A stretch of 64,000 nucleotides of DNA from Anderseniella sp. (GTDB taxonomy: Bacteria; Pseudomonadota; Alphaproteobacteria; Rhizobiales; Aestuariivirgaceae): contig JANQOK010000016.1 in NCBI GenBank assembly GCA_028289645.1, positions 1-64,000 on the forward strand, in the 5' to 3' direction. The notes under the pieces are model-generated. The model made no database searches, was not told the origin of the DNA, and was given only the letters and a program-made list of their open reading frames with translations. Both the position numbers and the translations under genes were made by a program. Below, piece by piece: positions 36,277 through 44,855 of this stretch; positions within the stretch are counted from its first letter, which is position 1, and each line of letters starts with the position of its first letter.

Positions 36277-36305
36277 TTGTTCGTGATATTATGTGCAGAC
36301 ATAAT
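36277..36305 (+). promoter_or_regulatory. Predicted hutF promoter
   Basis: TTGTTC and CATAAT with 17-base spacing lie 26 bases before the hutF ATG. They overlap the divergent hutI promoter and the palindrome shared by both. Confidence 0.55.
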
Positions 36306-36307
36306 AT
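36286..36307. promoter_or_regulatory. Hut operator candidate (22-bp palindrome)
   Basis: Perfect 9-bp arms ATATTATGT and ACATAATAT flank GCAG. The palindrome fills the space between the -35 and -10 boxes of hutI and covers the hutF -10, so one bound dimer could silence both promoters. The probable ligand is the HutC protein encoded downstream of hutF. The hut inducer in other bacteria is urocanate. Confidence 0.7.
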
Positions 36308-36314
36308 GAGTCAA
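36286..36314 (-). promoter_or_regulatory. Predicted hutI promoter
   Basis: On the minus strand TTGACT and TAATAT are separated by exactly 17 bases, close to the sigma-70 consensus. Transcription would begin near 36279, which excludes the ATG at 36302 as the hutI start and supports the GTG at 36254. Confidence 0.7.
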
Positions 36315-36330
36315 TGCCGGACACTTTCTT

Positions 36331-37695
36331 ATGCAGCAAATCTGGGCTGAAACCGCACTCACCGCCGACGGCTGGCAGAACCATGTGCTGGTCAGCGTCG
36401 ACGGCACCGGGACCATAGCCAAGGTCGAGCCGGACACCGGGCCTGCCGGGTATCGCACCGGCATATTGCTGCCGGCGCCGGTCAACCTGCATTCGCATGC
36501 CTTCCAACGGGCCATGGCCGGGCTGACAGAGGCACGCGGGCCGGACCCGTCGGACAGTTTCTGGACCTGGCGGCAGTTGATGTACCGGTTTCTCGACCAG
36601 TTGACCCCGGACCACGTCGAGGCCATTACCGCATTTGTGCAGATGGAGATGCTGGAAGCCGGATATGCGGCCGTGGCTGAATTCCATTACCTGCATCATC
36701 AAACCGACGGCACGCCATATGACAATGTTGCTGAACTTTCCACCCGGATTTGTGCCGCTGCCGCAGAAACCGGCATCGGGCTGACATTGCTGCCGGTGCT
36801 CTACGAACACGGCGGTTGTGACGGGCGCGCGCTGGGGGCAGGCCAGAAACGCTTTGGCAACGCGCCGGACAAATACGCCTCGTTGCAGCAGGCGGCCGCC
36901 AAGGCCGCCACGGCCCTGCCGGAAGACACCATTGTCGGTGTGGCGCCGCATTCGCTGCGCGCTGTCAGCCGTGACGGGCTGAAATTTGCCGACTGGCTGG
37001 CCACTGACACGCCGATCCATATGCACCTGGCAGAACAGGTTGCCGAAGTGGAAGAGGTCGAGGCGGCCTGGGGCAAGCGCCCGGTCGACTGGTTGTTGTC
37101 GAACCATAAGGTCAACGAACGCTGGTGCCTGATCCACTGCACCCAGATGACGCCGGATGAAACGACAAGGCTGGCCGCCACAGGCGCGGTTGCGGGGCTT
37201 TGCCCGATCACCGAGTCCAGCCTCGGAGACGGCATGTTCGACGGCGTGCGCTATGCCGCTGCAAACGGGCGTTTCGGGGTCGGTTCGGATTCCAATATCC
37301 ACATCTCCCTGGCAGAAGAATTGCGCACGCTGGAATACTCACAGCGCCTGCGTGACAGGGGCCGCGCGATGCTGGCAACGCCGGACCGGTCCACCGGCCG
37401 GGTGCTGTTTGACGGCGCCTGTTCAGGCGGTGCCCAGGCTGCCGGACGCAATTGCGGCTCCATCAGGCCGGGCGGGCTGGCTGACCTTGTGTCACTTGAT
37501 GCCGGCAATCCCAATCTTGCCGGACGCTCGGGCGACGCTGTGCTCGACAGTTTCATCTTTGCCGGCGGTAACGAGCTTGTTTCCGACGTATGGGCAGCGG
37601 GTCGACACTGTGTTCATGAAGGCAATCACATGGCTCGTGGGCGTATTATTCAACGGTATATTGATACAATTCAGAGTTTGAATAACTCACTGTGA
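36331..37695 (+). CDS. hutF: Formimidoylglutamate deiminase
   Basis: A 454-residue amidohydrolase that converts N-formimidoylglutamate to N-formylglutamate and ammonia, the first step of the five-enzyme histidine route. [19 protein letters not shown] holds the metal-binding His pair; [31 protein letters not shown] and [17 protein letters not shown] follow. The product needs an N-formylglutamate deformylase (HutG), which is not in this window. The hutC start overlaps its stop. Confidence 0.95.
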   Translation: MQQIWAETALTADGWQNHVLVSVDGTGTIAKVEPDTGPAGYRTGILLPAPVNLHSHAFQRAMAGLTEARGPDPSDSFWTWRQLMYRFLDQLTPDHVEAITAFVQMEMLEAGYAAVAEFHYLHHQTDGTPYDNVAELSTRICAAAAETGIGLTLLPVLYEHGGCDGRALGAGQKRFGNAPDKYASLQQAAAKAATALPEDTIVGVAPHSLRAVSRDGLKFADWLATDTPIHMHLAEQVAEVEEVEAAWGKRPVDWLLSNHKVNERWCLIHCTQMTPDETTRLAATGAVAGLCPITESSLGDGMFDGVRYAAANGRFGVGSDSNIHISLAEELRTLEYSQRLRDRGRAMLATPDRSTGRVLFDGACSGGAQAAGRNCGSIRPGGLADLVSLDAGNPNLAGRSGDAVLDSFIFAGGNELVSDVWAAGRHCVHEGNHMARGRIIQRYIDTIQSLNNSL

Positions 37696-38393
37696 CACAA
37701 ATAGATACAAATTCATGGCAAGGTATCAAGTCGGAGGTCATGCGCCGCATTAGTGACAAGCGCTGGCAGCCGGGTGACCTGATCCCCGGAGAGGTTGAAC
37801 TTGCCGAAGAATTTGGCTGTGCCCGTGCTACGGTCAACCGGGCGCTGCGTGACCTGGCGGACGACGGGCTACTGGACCGCAAGCGCAAAGCGGGAACGCG
37901 GGTGGCCCTCAATCCGGTGCGCAAGGCAACGGTTGAGATCCCGGTTATCCGGCAGGACGTGGAGGCACGCGGTAAGGCCTACAGTTTCGACGTGCTGGAC
38001 CGGAAGGAGTTGGCTCCGACATCAATATTGCAGCAGCAGTACGGCCTGGCCGCTTCTACCCCCCTGCTTGGTTTATGGACATTGCATCGAGCCGATACTA
38101 ATGCGTTTGCCTATGAAGAACGCTGGATCAACCTGGCGGTCGTACCTGACATCGCCACTGCCGATCTTGCCACGCTCAGCGCCAACGAATGGCTGGTTCG
38201 CAACACGCCCCTGTCACGCGGTGAGTTCACGTTTTCGGCCTGCAATGCGACGGCCGCTGAAAGCCGGGTTTTGAATTGTGATCAGGGAGCCGCGCTGTTT
38301 ACCGTCAACCGCACCACTTGGGTGATGGATGACCCGATTACCGCTGTCCGGCTCGTGTACGCGCCCGGCTTTTCTATGAAAACAATGGTTTAG
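37692..38393 (+). CDS. hutC: Histidine utilization repressor HutC (GntR family)
   Basis: A 233-residue repressor. The GntR winged helix spans about residues 10-75 (PGDLIPGEVELAEEFGCARATVNRALRDLADDGLLDRKRKAGTRVA), and a UTRA-type effector domain follows (EERWINLAVVPDI, LYTVNRTTW-like, VRLVYAPG). It starts at a GTG overlapping the hutF stop, so it is coupled to hutF, and it converges on the aminotransferase gene with a 4-base overlap. The likely target is the palindrome between hutI and hutF. Confidence 0.93.
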   Translation: MTQIDTNSWQGIKSEVMRRISDKRWQPGDLIPGEVELAEEFGCARATVNRALRDLADDGLLDRKRKAGTRVALNPVRKATVEIPVIRQDVEARGKAYSFDVLDRKELAPTSILQQQYGLAASTPLLGLWTLHRADTNAFAYEERWINLAVVPDIATADLATLSANEWLVRNTPLSRGEFTFSACNATAAESRVLNCDQGAALFTVNRTTWVMDDPITAVRLVYAPGFSMKTMV

Positions 38394-39319
38394 CTGATAT
38401 TTCGCTTGACTAGGTCGGCATAGAGCGCCCGCAACTGCCTCGTCACCGGACCAGCACCTACATGTTCGCCGATCTTTACCCCGTCCAGAGATGCAACCGG
38501 GGTCTGGGCTCCGAATGTGCCGGTGAGAAATGCCTCGTCAGCGGAATAGGTGTCGACCAGGGAATAATTGCGCTCAAACACCGGGATATCATTGGCACGG
38601 CACAGGTTGATGATGTTCTGGCGGGTCACGCCGTTCATGCAGTAGTCGCCGGTGGAGGTCCACACCTCACCCTTTCGCACAATGAAGAAATTACAGGCAT
38701 TGGTGGTGTTCACGAACCCGTGCGGGTCCAGCATCAGCGCTTCATCCGCGCCCATGCGTTCAGCCTGCAGGCACGCAGTCACGCAGTTCAGCTTGGAATG
38801 GGAATTGTACTTGGCGTCCTGGGCCATCGGGGTGCCACGCACCTGCGGCACGGTCACCAGTTTCAGGCCATGGGCCTGGACTTCCTGCTTTGGTTTCGAA
38901 TGCTCTATGATGATGACCACGGTCGGACCGGATCGCGACAGCCTCGGGTGCTGAAACGGCTTGTCCTTGACGCCGCGGGTGACCATGAGGCGGCAATGGG
39001 CGTCTGTCCTCATGTCGTTGGCCGCTGCCGTCTTGGTCAGCGCGTCCAGCACACCGGCGCGGTCCATGCCGATGTCGATGCCGACCGCCTTGCAACTGCC
39101 GAACAGCCGGTCCATGTGCTCGTCGAAAAACGCCCATTTGCCATCATAAAGGCGCATGCCCTCCCACATGCCGTCACCGAGCATAAAGCCTGAATCATAG
39201 ACCGACACCTTGGCTTCGTCGCGGTGCACGATGTCACCATTCACCCATATCCTGATGTCGCGATTGCGGGCGTCTTCTTCCGTTTCGTGGCTGTGATGGC
39301 TGGATGGCTTGTCATTCAT
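38390..39319 (-). CDS. Class IV aminotransferase (branched-chain / D-amino-acid aminotransferase-like)
   Basis: A 309-residue PLP enzyme of fold type IV. It shows VSVYDSGFMLGDGMWEGMRLYDG and RLMVTRGV, a PLP-lysine region with KYNSHSKLNCVTACLQA, then GADEALMLDPHGFVNTTNACNFFIVRKGEV and NGVTRQNIINLCR. Substrate specificity (branched-chain L-amino acids, D-amino acids or aminodeoxychorismate) is not decided by what is visible. A His/Glu-rich N-terminal tail (SSHHSHETEED) is unusual. It is divergent from paaX and convergent with hutC. Confidence 0.85.
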   Translation of the reverse strand: MNDKPSSHHSHETEEDARNRDIRIWVNGDIVHRDEAKVSVYDSGFMLGDGMWEGMRLYDGKWAFFDEHMDRLFGSCKAVGIDIGMDRAGVLDALTKTAAANDMRTDAHCRLMVTRGVKDKPFQHPRLSRSGPTVVIIIEHSKPKQEVQAHGLKLVTVPQVRGTPMAQDAKYNSHSKLNCVTACLQAERMGADEALMLDPHGFVNTTNACNFFIVRKGEVWTSTGDYCMNGVTRQNIINLCRANDIPVFERNYSLVDTYSADEAFLTGTFGAQTPVASLDGVKIGEHVGAGPVTRQLRALYADLVKRNIS

Positions 39320-39387
39320 GGTCTTGTTCCCGGTCACTGTATGCGGCACACACTAGCGCAAGTTGCGAACCGGACAACAGGAGTGAA

Positions 39388-40251
39388 ATGACCAGCGCCA
39401 CCAGCCAGATTGATCAGCACATTGCGCGGCTGCACGGCAACGGCCGGTTGCGGGTGTGGTCGCTGATCATCACCTTCTTCGGTGATGCTGTGGCGCTGCG
39501 CGGCGGGCGGGTGGCCCTGAGCACCCTGCAGGACGCCATGGGCGTGTTGAATGTGGAGCCCGGTGCCGTGCGCACGGCATTGTCGCGCCTAGCCTCAGAA
39601 GGCTGGGTAGAGCGCGAGCGCGAAGGCCGGCTGAGCTTCTACAAGCTGAGCGACCAGGGAAAGGCCGCCTTCGACGAACCGACAAAACGCATCTATGCAG
39701 GTGCGGCACCGGATTGGAACGGTCAGTGGACCGTGGCCATCCAAACGCGGGACAAAGCAGATGAGAACGCAGCAGCCCGCCTGCGCAACCAGGGTTTCGT
39801 TGCCGCGGGCGGCAGGGCATGGCTCAAGGTAGGCAGAGTGGCACAGGGACTGCCCGACGATGTGTTTGCTATTTCCGGAACGGGCTCAGACCTGCCGGCA
39901 CCACTTCTGGCTCTGTGGGAGCTTGACGATCACGCCGCCCACTACTCCGCCTTCATTGCCGACTGGCAGTCTCTCAGCGCGCCGGGCGACCTGCCGCCGG
40001 CAGATTGCATGGCTGCGCGCACCTTGCTGATTCACGATTGGCGGCGCATTGTATTGCGCGATCCCGGCCTGCCGGACACCCTGCTGCCGGCCGGCTGGAT
40101 CGGCCAAGAGGCGCGCAGTCTGGTCGGGCAGGTTTATCGTGGCCTGCTGCCAGGCAGCGAAAACTGGTTGGATGCCAATGGTTTACCAGCGCCAAGCAGG
40201 CCTGAAGCCCTGAAAAGGCGATTTAACGTGTTACGAAATATTGCTAGTTGA
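39388..40251 (+). CDS. paaX: Phenylacetic acid degradation repressor PaaX
   Basis: A 287-residue regulator of the PaaX family, whose relatives are released by phenylacetyl-CoA. The N-terminal winged helix is SLIITFFGDAVALRGGRVALSTLQDAMGVLNVEPGAVRTALSRLASEGWVERERE; the middle domain has the PaaX pattern WTVAIQTR, and the C-terminal ARTLLIHDWRRIVLRDPGLPDTLLPAGWIG is diagnostic. Its ATG follows CAGGAGTG. It heads the paa cluster, 42 bases before paaA; a CATAAT lies in that gap. Confidence 0.93.
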   Translation: MTSATSQIDQHIARLHGNGRLRVWSLIITFFGDAVALRGGRVALSTLQDAMGVLNVEPGAVRTALSRLASEGWVEREREGRLSFYKLSDQGKAAFDEPTKRIYAGAAPDWNGQWTVAIQTRDKADENAAARLRNQGFVAAGGRAWLKVGRVAQGLPDDVFAISGTGSDLPAPLLALWELDDHAAHYSAFIADWQSLSAPGDLPPADCMAARTLLIHDWRRIVLRDPGLPDTLLPAGWIGQEARSLVGQVYRGLLPGSENWLDANGLPAPSRPEALKRRFNVLRNIAS

Positions 40252-40293
40252 ATGGATTTTTGTTACACATAATGCCCAATATGGAGGACGCTC

Positions 40294-41277
40294 ATGTATT
40301 CCCAAGGGTTGATCGGCGCTGACAGCCGCACAGAAGAAACCAAAGAGTTTCTCGATGCATTTCAGGCGCGCATAGACGCAGAAGAAAAAATCGAGCCCAA
40401 TGACCCGATGCCGGACGGCTATCGCCGCACGCTGGTGCGCCAGATCGGCCAGCACGCGCATTCTGAAATTGTCGGCATGTTGCCGGAAGGAAACTGGATC
40501 ACCCGGGCCCCGACCCTGAAACGCAAGATCGCGCTGATCGCCAAGGTGCAGGACGAAGGCGGGCACGGGCTCTATCTGTATTCTGCCGCCGAGACACTGG
40601 GCGTGTCGCGCGAACAGATGACCGAGGAACTGCTGACCGGCAAGGCCAAGTATTCCTCCATATTCAACTATCCGACACCGACCTGGGCAGATATCGGCGC
40701 CATCGGCTGGCTCGTCGACGGCGCTGCCATCATGAACCAGATCCCGCTATGCCGGTGTTCTTTCGGACCCTATGCCCGCGCCATGATCCGGGTGTGCAAG
40801 GAAGAAAGTTTCCATCAGCGCCAGGGCTATGAAATCATGATGCAGCTGGCGCACGGCTCCAAGGCGCAAAAGGACATGGCGCAGGATGCGCTTAACCGCT
40901 GGTGGTGGCCGTCACTGATGATGTTCGGACCCCATGACGCAGACAGCGAACATGGTGACCAGTCCATGGCCTGGAAGATCAAGCGGTTCAGCAATGATGC
41001 CCTGCGCCAGAAATTCATCGACGCAACCGTGCCGCAGGCGGACTTCATCGGCCTCACCATGCCGGATCCGGAGCTCAAGTGGAACGAGGAGCGCGGCTCC
41101 TATGACCACGGGCCCATCGACTGGGACGAGTTCTGGCGCGTGGTCAAGGGTGGCGGACGCATGAACCGGGACCGCATTGCCGCGCGCAAGAAGGCCTGGG
41201 ACGATGGCGCCTGGGTGCGCGAGGCGGCGCTGGCCCACGCGGAAAAGCGCAATGCACGCAAGGTGGCAGCGGAATAA
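40294..41277 (+). CDS. paaA: 1,2-phenylacetyl-CoA epoxidase, catalytic subunit PaaA
   Basis: A 327-residue diiron subunit of the PaaABCE monooxygenase that epoxidises the ring of phenylacetyl-CoA. Ferritin-like helices carry the iron ligands: [35 protein letters not shown] and [27 protein letters not shown] precedes the start. The stop overlaps the ATG of the VOC gene, so the normal paaA-paaB neighbour relationship is interrupted by two extra genes. Confidence 0.96.
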   Translation: MYSQGLIGADSRTEETKEFLDAFQARIDAEEKIEPNDPMPDGYRRTLVRQIGQHAHSEIVGMLPEGNWITRAPTLKRKIALIAKVQDEGGHGLYLYSAAETLGVSREQMTEELLTGKAKYSSIFNYPTPTWADIGAIGWLVDGAAIMNQIPLCRCSFGPYARAMIRVCKEESFHQRQGYEIMMQLAHGSKAQKDMAQDALNRWWWPSLMMFGPHDADSEHGDQSMAWKIKRFSNDALRQKFIDATVPQADFIGLTMPDPELKWNEERGSYDHGPIDWDEFWRVVKGGGRMNRDRIAARKKAWDDGAWVREAALAHAEKRNARKVAAE

Positions 41278-41681
41278 TGAAGACCCAACGCGCCATGCCT
41301 GTGCTGCAGGTCTCCGACCTGCTGGCTTCGGTGGACTTCTACAACCGGCTCGGGTTTGCAACCGGCGGTATCTGGGGCGAGCCGGAGACATTCGCCATTA
41401 TGCAGCGCGGCAGTGTCAGTCTTGCGCTGCAATTGCTGCGCGCGGAGAAGATGCCTGTAAACACCCACTGGGCCGCCTATATCTATGTGGACAACGCCAG
41501 GGCCGTACACGAGGAATTTCGGACCGCGGGCATCGAGATTGTCCGGCCGCCGGAGGAGACGTACTACGGTTGCCTTGATTTTGATGTCGCCGACCTGGAC
41601 GGACACCTCCTGGCCTTCGGCCAGGACCTTGAACCGCAACCGCACGGGCCTGGCCTGGGCGCTGAAAAAGGCAACGGATAA
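41277..41681 (+). CDS. VOC family protein inserted in the paa operon
   Basis: A 134-residue glyoxalase/bleomycin-resistance fold protein: RAMPVLQVSDLLASVDFYNRLGF, SLALQLLRAEK, WAAYIYVDNARAVHEEFRTAGIEIVRPPEETYYGCLDFDVADLDGHLLAFGQ. The start of the first motif has Pro-Val rather than a metal-binding His, so it may be a binding or resistance-type protein rather than a metalloenzyme. Start and stop overlap the neighbouring genes by 1 base each (TAATG), indicating tight coupling with paaA and the DUF3291 gene. Confidence 0.85.
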   Translation: MKTQRAMPVLQVSDLLASVDFYNRLGFATGGIWGEPETFAIMQRGSVSLALQLLRAEKMPVNTHWAAYIYVDNARAVHEEFRTAGIEIVRPPEETYYGCLDFDVADLDGHLLAFGQDLEPQPHGPGLGAEKGNG

Positions 41682-42157
41682 TGACCGAAAACACCCATAT
41701 CGCAGAACTGAACGTGGCCTATCCCAAGTATGACGTGAACGACCGGCGGTTTGCCGGTTTCATCAACAATCTTGACCGGATCAACGCACTGGCCGAACGC
41801 TCGCCGGGATTTGTCTGGCGGCTGAAGGATGACGAGGCAGGCAACGCCATGGACATGCAGGTTGATGACGATCCAGCGCTGATCCCCAATCTGAGCGTCT
41901 GGGAAACTGTGGAAGATCTGGAGCGTTTCACCTTCGGTACCGTTCATGCGCAGATCTACAAGCTGCGTGAAAACTGGTTCACGCCGATGCAGGAACGCCA
42001 TTTCGTCATGTGGCGCGTTCCAGCTGGCTATCAGCCGACGCTCGAAGAAGCCATGGCGAAGCTGGCGCAGATCAACACGGACGGCCCGTCGGATGAGGTG
42101 TTCGGCTGGGAAGCCATGACAAACCTGAAACTATGGATGGAGAAACGCTGTGCCTGA
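41681..42157 (+). CDS. DUF3291 domain protein inserted in the paa operon
   Basis: A 158-residue protein starting HIAELNVAYPKYDVNDRRFAGFINNLDRINALAERSPGFVWRL, with NLSVWETVEDLERFTFGTVHAQIYKLRENWF and HFVMWRVPAGYQPTLEEAMAKL. It matches the DUF3291 dimeric alpha-beta-barrel-like family, related to monooxygenase-fold proteins. No enzymatic function is established. Its stop overlaps the GTG start of paaB. Its position suggests it supports the epoxidase or removes a side product. Confidence 0.83.
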   Translation: MTENTHIAELNVAYPKYDVNDRRFAGFINNLDRINALAERSPGFVWRLKDDEAGNAMDMQVDDDPALIPNLSVWETVEDLERFTFGTVHAQIYKLRENWFTPMQERHFVMWRVPAGYQPTLEEAMAKLAQINTDGPSDEVFGWEAMTNLKLWMEKRCA

Positions 42158-42437
42158 AACAATGACACCCTTGTGGGAAGTGTTTATCCGACCACGCAAC
42201 GGCCTGCATCACAAGCATGTCGGTTCGCTGCACGCCGCCGATGCCAGCCTCGCCATACAGTCGGCGCGCGATGTCTACACCAGGCGCGGAGAAGGCAATT
42301 CGATCTGGGTCGTGCCGTCGGCGCAGATCGTGGCCTCCGATCCGTCATCAGGCAAGGAGATGTTCGACCCGGCCGATGACAAGGCCTACCGCCACCCGAC
42401 GTTTTATGACATCCCCGATGAAGTTGGGCATATGTGA
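42150..42437 (+). CDS. paaB: 1,2-phenylacetyl-CoA epoxidase subunit PaaB
   Basis: A 95-residue subunit with the family pattern LWEVFIRPRNGLHHKHVGSLHAADASLAIQSARDVYTRRGEGNSIWVVPSAQIVAS and HPTFYDIPDEVGHM. It bridges PaaA-PaaC dimers in the epoxidase. The GTG at 42150 with GGAG at normal spacing is preferred; an ATG 12 bases later is possible. The gene overlaps both neighbours. Confidence 0.95.
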   Translation: MPETMTPLWEVFIRPRNGLHHKHVGSLHAADASLAIQSARDVYTRRGEGNSIWVVPSAQIVASDPSSGKEMFDPADDKAYRHPTFYDIPDEVGHM

Positions 42438-43210
42438 TGACCGGGCTTGCACTCTCGCATTCACCGCTGTTTGAGGCGGTCCTGCAACTGGCGGACGATC
42501 ACCTGATCCTGGGCCACAGGGTCAGCGAATGGTGTGGCCATGCGCCGATGCTGGAGGAGGACCTGGGGCTTGCCAACATGGCGCTCGACCTGCTCGGCCA
42601 GTCCCGCGCGCTCTACGCCTATTCCGCCGAAATCGAGGGCGCCGGCCGCAGTGAAGACGATCTCGCCTTCCTGCGGCTCGAGCGCCAGTATCAGAACTGC
42701 CTGCTGGTAGAACGACCCAATGGCGATTTTGCCCACTCGATCCTGCGCCAATTATACTTTGCCGCGTTCATGCATCCGTTCTGGCAAGGGGTATCGGCCA
42801 ATTCGGCTGACGACACCTTGCGCGGCATCGCAGGCAAGGCGGAAAAGGAGATGGCCTATCACGTGCGCCATTGCGGCGAATGGGTGGTGCGCCTCGGCGA
42901 CGGGACCGATGAAAGTGCCGGGCGCATCAAGGCTGCGGTCGAAGCCCTGCATCACTATACCGACGAACTGTTTCAGGGATCGGCCGCCATGGCGGCGTGT
43001 GCCAAAGACGGCGTGCTGCCAGAAGCCGAAAGCCTGCGCCCGGCCTGGACCGCCACAATCACGGACGTGTTTGCGCAAGGCCTGCTTGAGGTGCCGGAAG
43101 TGGCATACCCGCAGACCGGCGGCCGCATCGGCGAGCACACCGAAGAAATGGGGCATATCCTGGCCGAGCTGCAGTACATGCAACGCACCTACCCCAATCT
43201 GCAGTGGTAG
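42437..43210 (+). CDS. paaC: 1,2-phenylacetyl-CoA epoxidase subunit PaaC
   Basis: A 257-residue ferritin-like structural subunit that lacks a functional diiron site in known complexes. It has LQLADDHLILGHRVSEWCGHAPMLEEDLGLANMALDLLGQSRALY, DFAHSILRQLYFAAFMHPFWQ, GKAEKEMAYHVRHCGEWVVRLGDGT and HTEEMGHILAELQYMQRTYP. The ATG at 42437 overlaps the paaB stop; the preceding GTG is an alternative. Confidence 0.95.
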   Translation: MTGLALSHSPLFEAVLQLADDHLILGHRVSEWCGHAPMLEEDLGLANMALDLLGQSRALYAYSAEIEGAGRSEDDLAFLRLERQYQNCLLVERPNGDFAHSILRQLYFAAFMHPFWQGVSANSADDTLRGIAGKAEKEMAYHVRHCGEWVVRLGDGTDESAGRIKAAVEALHHYTDELFQGSAAMAACAKDGVLPEAESLRPAWTATITDVFAQGLLEVPEVAYPQTGGRIGEHTEEMGHILAELQYMQRTYPNLQW

Positions 43211-43215
43211 CGCCG

Positions 43216-43719
43216 ATGCCCAGCACCGCCACAACCGACAACCTCGATACGGCCCGCGCCTGGGCGGCGGCAGCAGCCGTGCCCGATCCGGAAGTGCCGT
43301 GCGTGACCGTGGCTGACCTGGGCATCCTGCGCGATGTTGCCATCGAAGACGGTGTGGCTGTCGCTTATGTAACACCGACCTATTCCGGCTGCCCTGCCGT
43401 GCTGGCCATCGAGATGGCTGTCGAGGCCGCCCTGTTGGACGCCGGATTTGAGGCCCGCATCGAGCGGGTCATGTCACCGGCATGGACCACCGACTGGATC
43501 ACACCGGAAGGCTGCGAGAAACTGCGCGCCTACGGCATTGCGCCGCCGGTCAGGGGCAGCAGTTCGAAAATGGCTCTGTTCGGCGAAACCGCCATCAACT
43601 GCCCGCGCTGCGGCAGTGCCGACACGCAAAAAGTCTCCGAATTCGGCTCCACCGCATGCAAGGCGCATTACACCTGCAAAGCGTGCGCGGAACCGTTTGA
43701 TTATTTCAAGTGCATCTGA
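43216..43719 (+). CDS. paaD: Phenylacetyl-CoA epoxidase assembly protein PaaD
   Basis: A 167-residue protein with a DUF59/MIP18-like domain (VPDPEVPCVTVADLGILRDV, YSGCPAVLAIEMAVEAAL) and a C-terminal zinc- or iron-binding region with four cysteines (NCPRCGSADTQ, CKACAEPFDYFKCI). PaaD is needed for Fe-S or diiron maturation of the epoxidase. An in-frame GTG at 43204 overlaps the paaC stop and is an alternative start. Confidence 0.94.
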   Translation: MPSTATTDNLDTARAWAAAAAVPDPEVPCVTVADLGILRDVAIEDGVAVAYVTPTYSGCPAVLAIEMAVEAALLDAGFEARIERVMSPAWTTDWITPEGCEKLRAYGIAPPVRGSSSKMALFGETAINCPRCGSADTQKVSEFGSTACKAHYTCKACAEPFDYFKCI

Positions 43720-43729
43720 GGATCTCTAA

Positions 43730-44800
43730 ATGGCTCAGGATCAGTTTCACCAACTCACCGTCTCCGGCGTTCGCCCGCAGACCGATAAGGCAACCGCCAT
43801 CCGCTTTGAGCTGCCGGATGCGCTGAAGTCCGAGTTTGCCTTCAAGCCGGGCCAGTATCTGACCGTGCGCGCCAATCTGGGCGGCGAGGAAGTGCGGCGC
43901 TCCTATTCGATCTGCTGCCGGCCCGATGACGGGCTGGAGATCGGCGTCAAACATCTGGAAGGCGGCGTGTTCTCAAGCTTTGCGCAGGAACTGAAGGCCG
44001 GGGACCGAATTGAGGTGATGGCGCCAAAGGGGCGTTTTGTGGCGGAGACGGGTGGCACCCATGACTACCTGCTTATCGCCGCCGGCTCCGGCATTACGCC
44101 GGTGCTGTCGATCGTCAAGACGGTGCTGCAGGACGAGCCGGACAGCACCATCACGCTGGTCTATGCCAACCGCAATTTTGACAGCGTGATGTTCCGCGAT
44201 GATCTCGACGCGCTGAAGGATACCTATCTGACCCGGCTGTCGCTGCTGCATGTGATTTCCGAAGAAGGCCAGGACGCCGACATCCTGTCGGGCCGCATCG
44301 ATGCGGCAAAGCTCAACGACATGAAACAGCGCGGGCTTATTGACCCGGCAAGTTACGATGCGGTCTATCTGTGCGGGCCGGCGCCGATGATCAAGGTGCT
44401 GCGCTCCACGCTGACCGACATGGGCGTGGCGTTCGACAAGATCAGGTTCGAGGTGTTCACGCCGACACCGTATGGCAAGCCCGGCGGCGAGCATGCCCCG
44501 CCCAAGCCCGACCTGACCGGATCTGAAGTGGAGATCATCCTCGATGGTGGCCGGCGCAAGCTGCGCGTCAACCCTTCGCAAGAAACTGTGCTGGGCGCCG
44601 CAAAGGAGGCAGGGCTGGAAATCCCGCACTCATGTGCTGGCGGCATGTGCTGTACCTGCCGCTGCAAGGTGCTGAAAGGTTCCGCCACCATGGACCAGAA
44701 CTGGTCGCTGCAACCGTGGGAACTGGAAGCCGGCTATATCCTCGCCTGCCAGGCCCGGCCCGAAACCGAAAAACTGGTGCTGGATTTCGACGCCAGCTGA
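43730..44800 (+). CDS. paaE: 1,2-phenylacetyl-CoA epoxidase reductase subunit PaaE
   Basis: A 356-residue electron-transfer protein. The N-terminal ferredoxin-reductase module has FAD binding (RRSYSICCRPDDG), NAD(P)H binding (LIAAGSGITPVLSIVKTVL) and YLCGPAPMIKVL. The C-terminal plant-type 2Fe-2S ferredoxin has HSCAGGMCCTCRCKVLKG and a last ligand in LACQARP. It delivers electrons to PaaA. It is the last recognised gene of the paa run; paaF, G, H, J, K and Z are absent from the window. Confidence 0.95.
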   Translation: MAQDQFHQLTVSGVRPQTDKATAIRFELPDALKSEFAFKPGQYLTVRANLGGEEVRRSYSICCRPDDGLEIGVKHLEGGVFSSFAQELKAGDRIEVMAPKGRFVAETGGTHDYLLIAAGSGITPVLSIVKTVLQDEPDSTITLVYANRNFDSVMFRDDLDALKDTYLTRLSLLHVISEEGQDADILSGRIDAAKLNDMKQRGLIDPASYDAVYLCGPAPMIKVLRSTLTDMGVAFDKIRFEVFTPTPYGKPGGEHAPPKPDLTGSEVEIILDGGRRKLRVNPSQETVLGAAKEAGLEIPHSCAGGMCCTCRCKVLKGSATMDQNWSLQPWELEAGYILACQARPETEKLVLDFDAS

Positions 44801-44855
44801 TCCGGGCGTTCCAACGGACGCGAACTGGTACTTCGGCAGTGGCCCGCCGAGAGGA

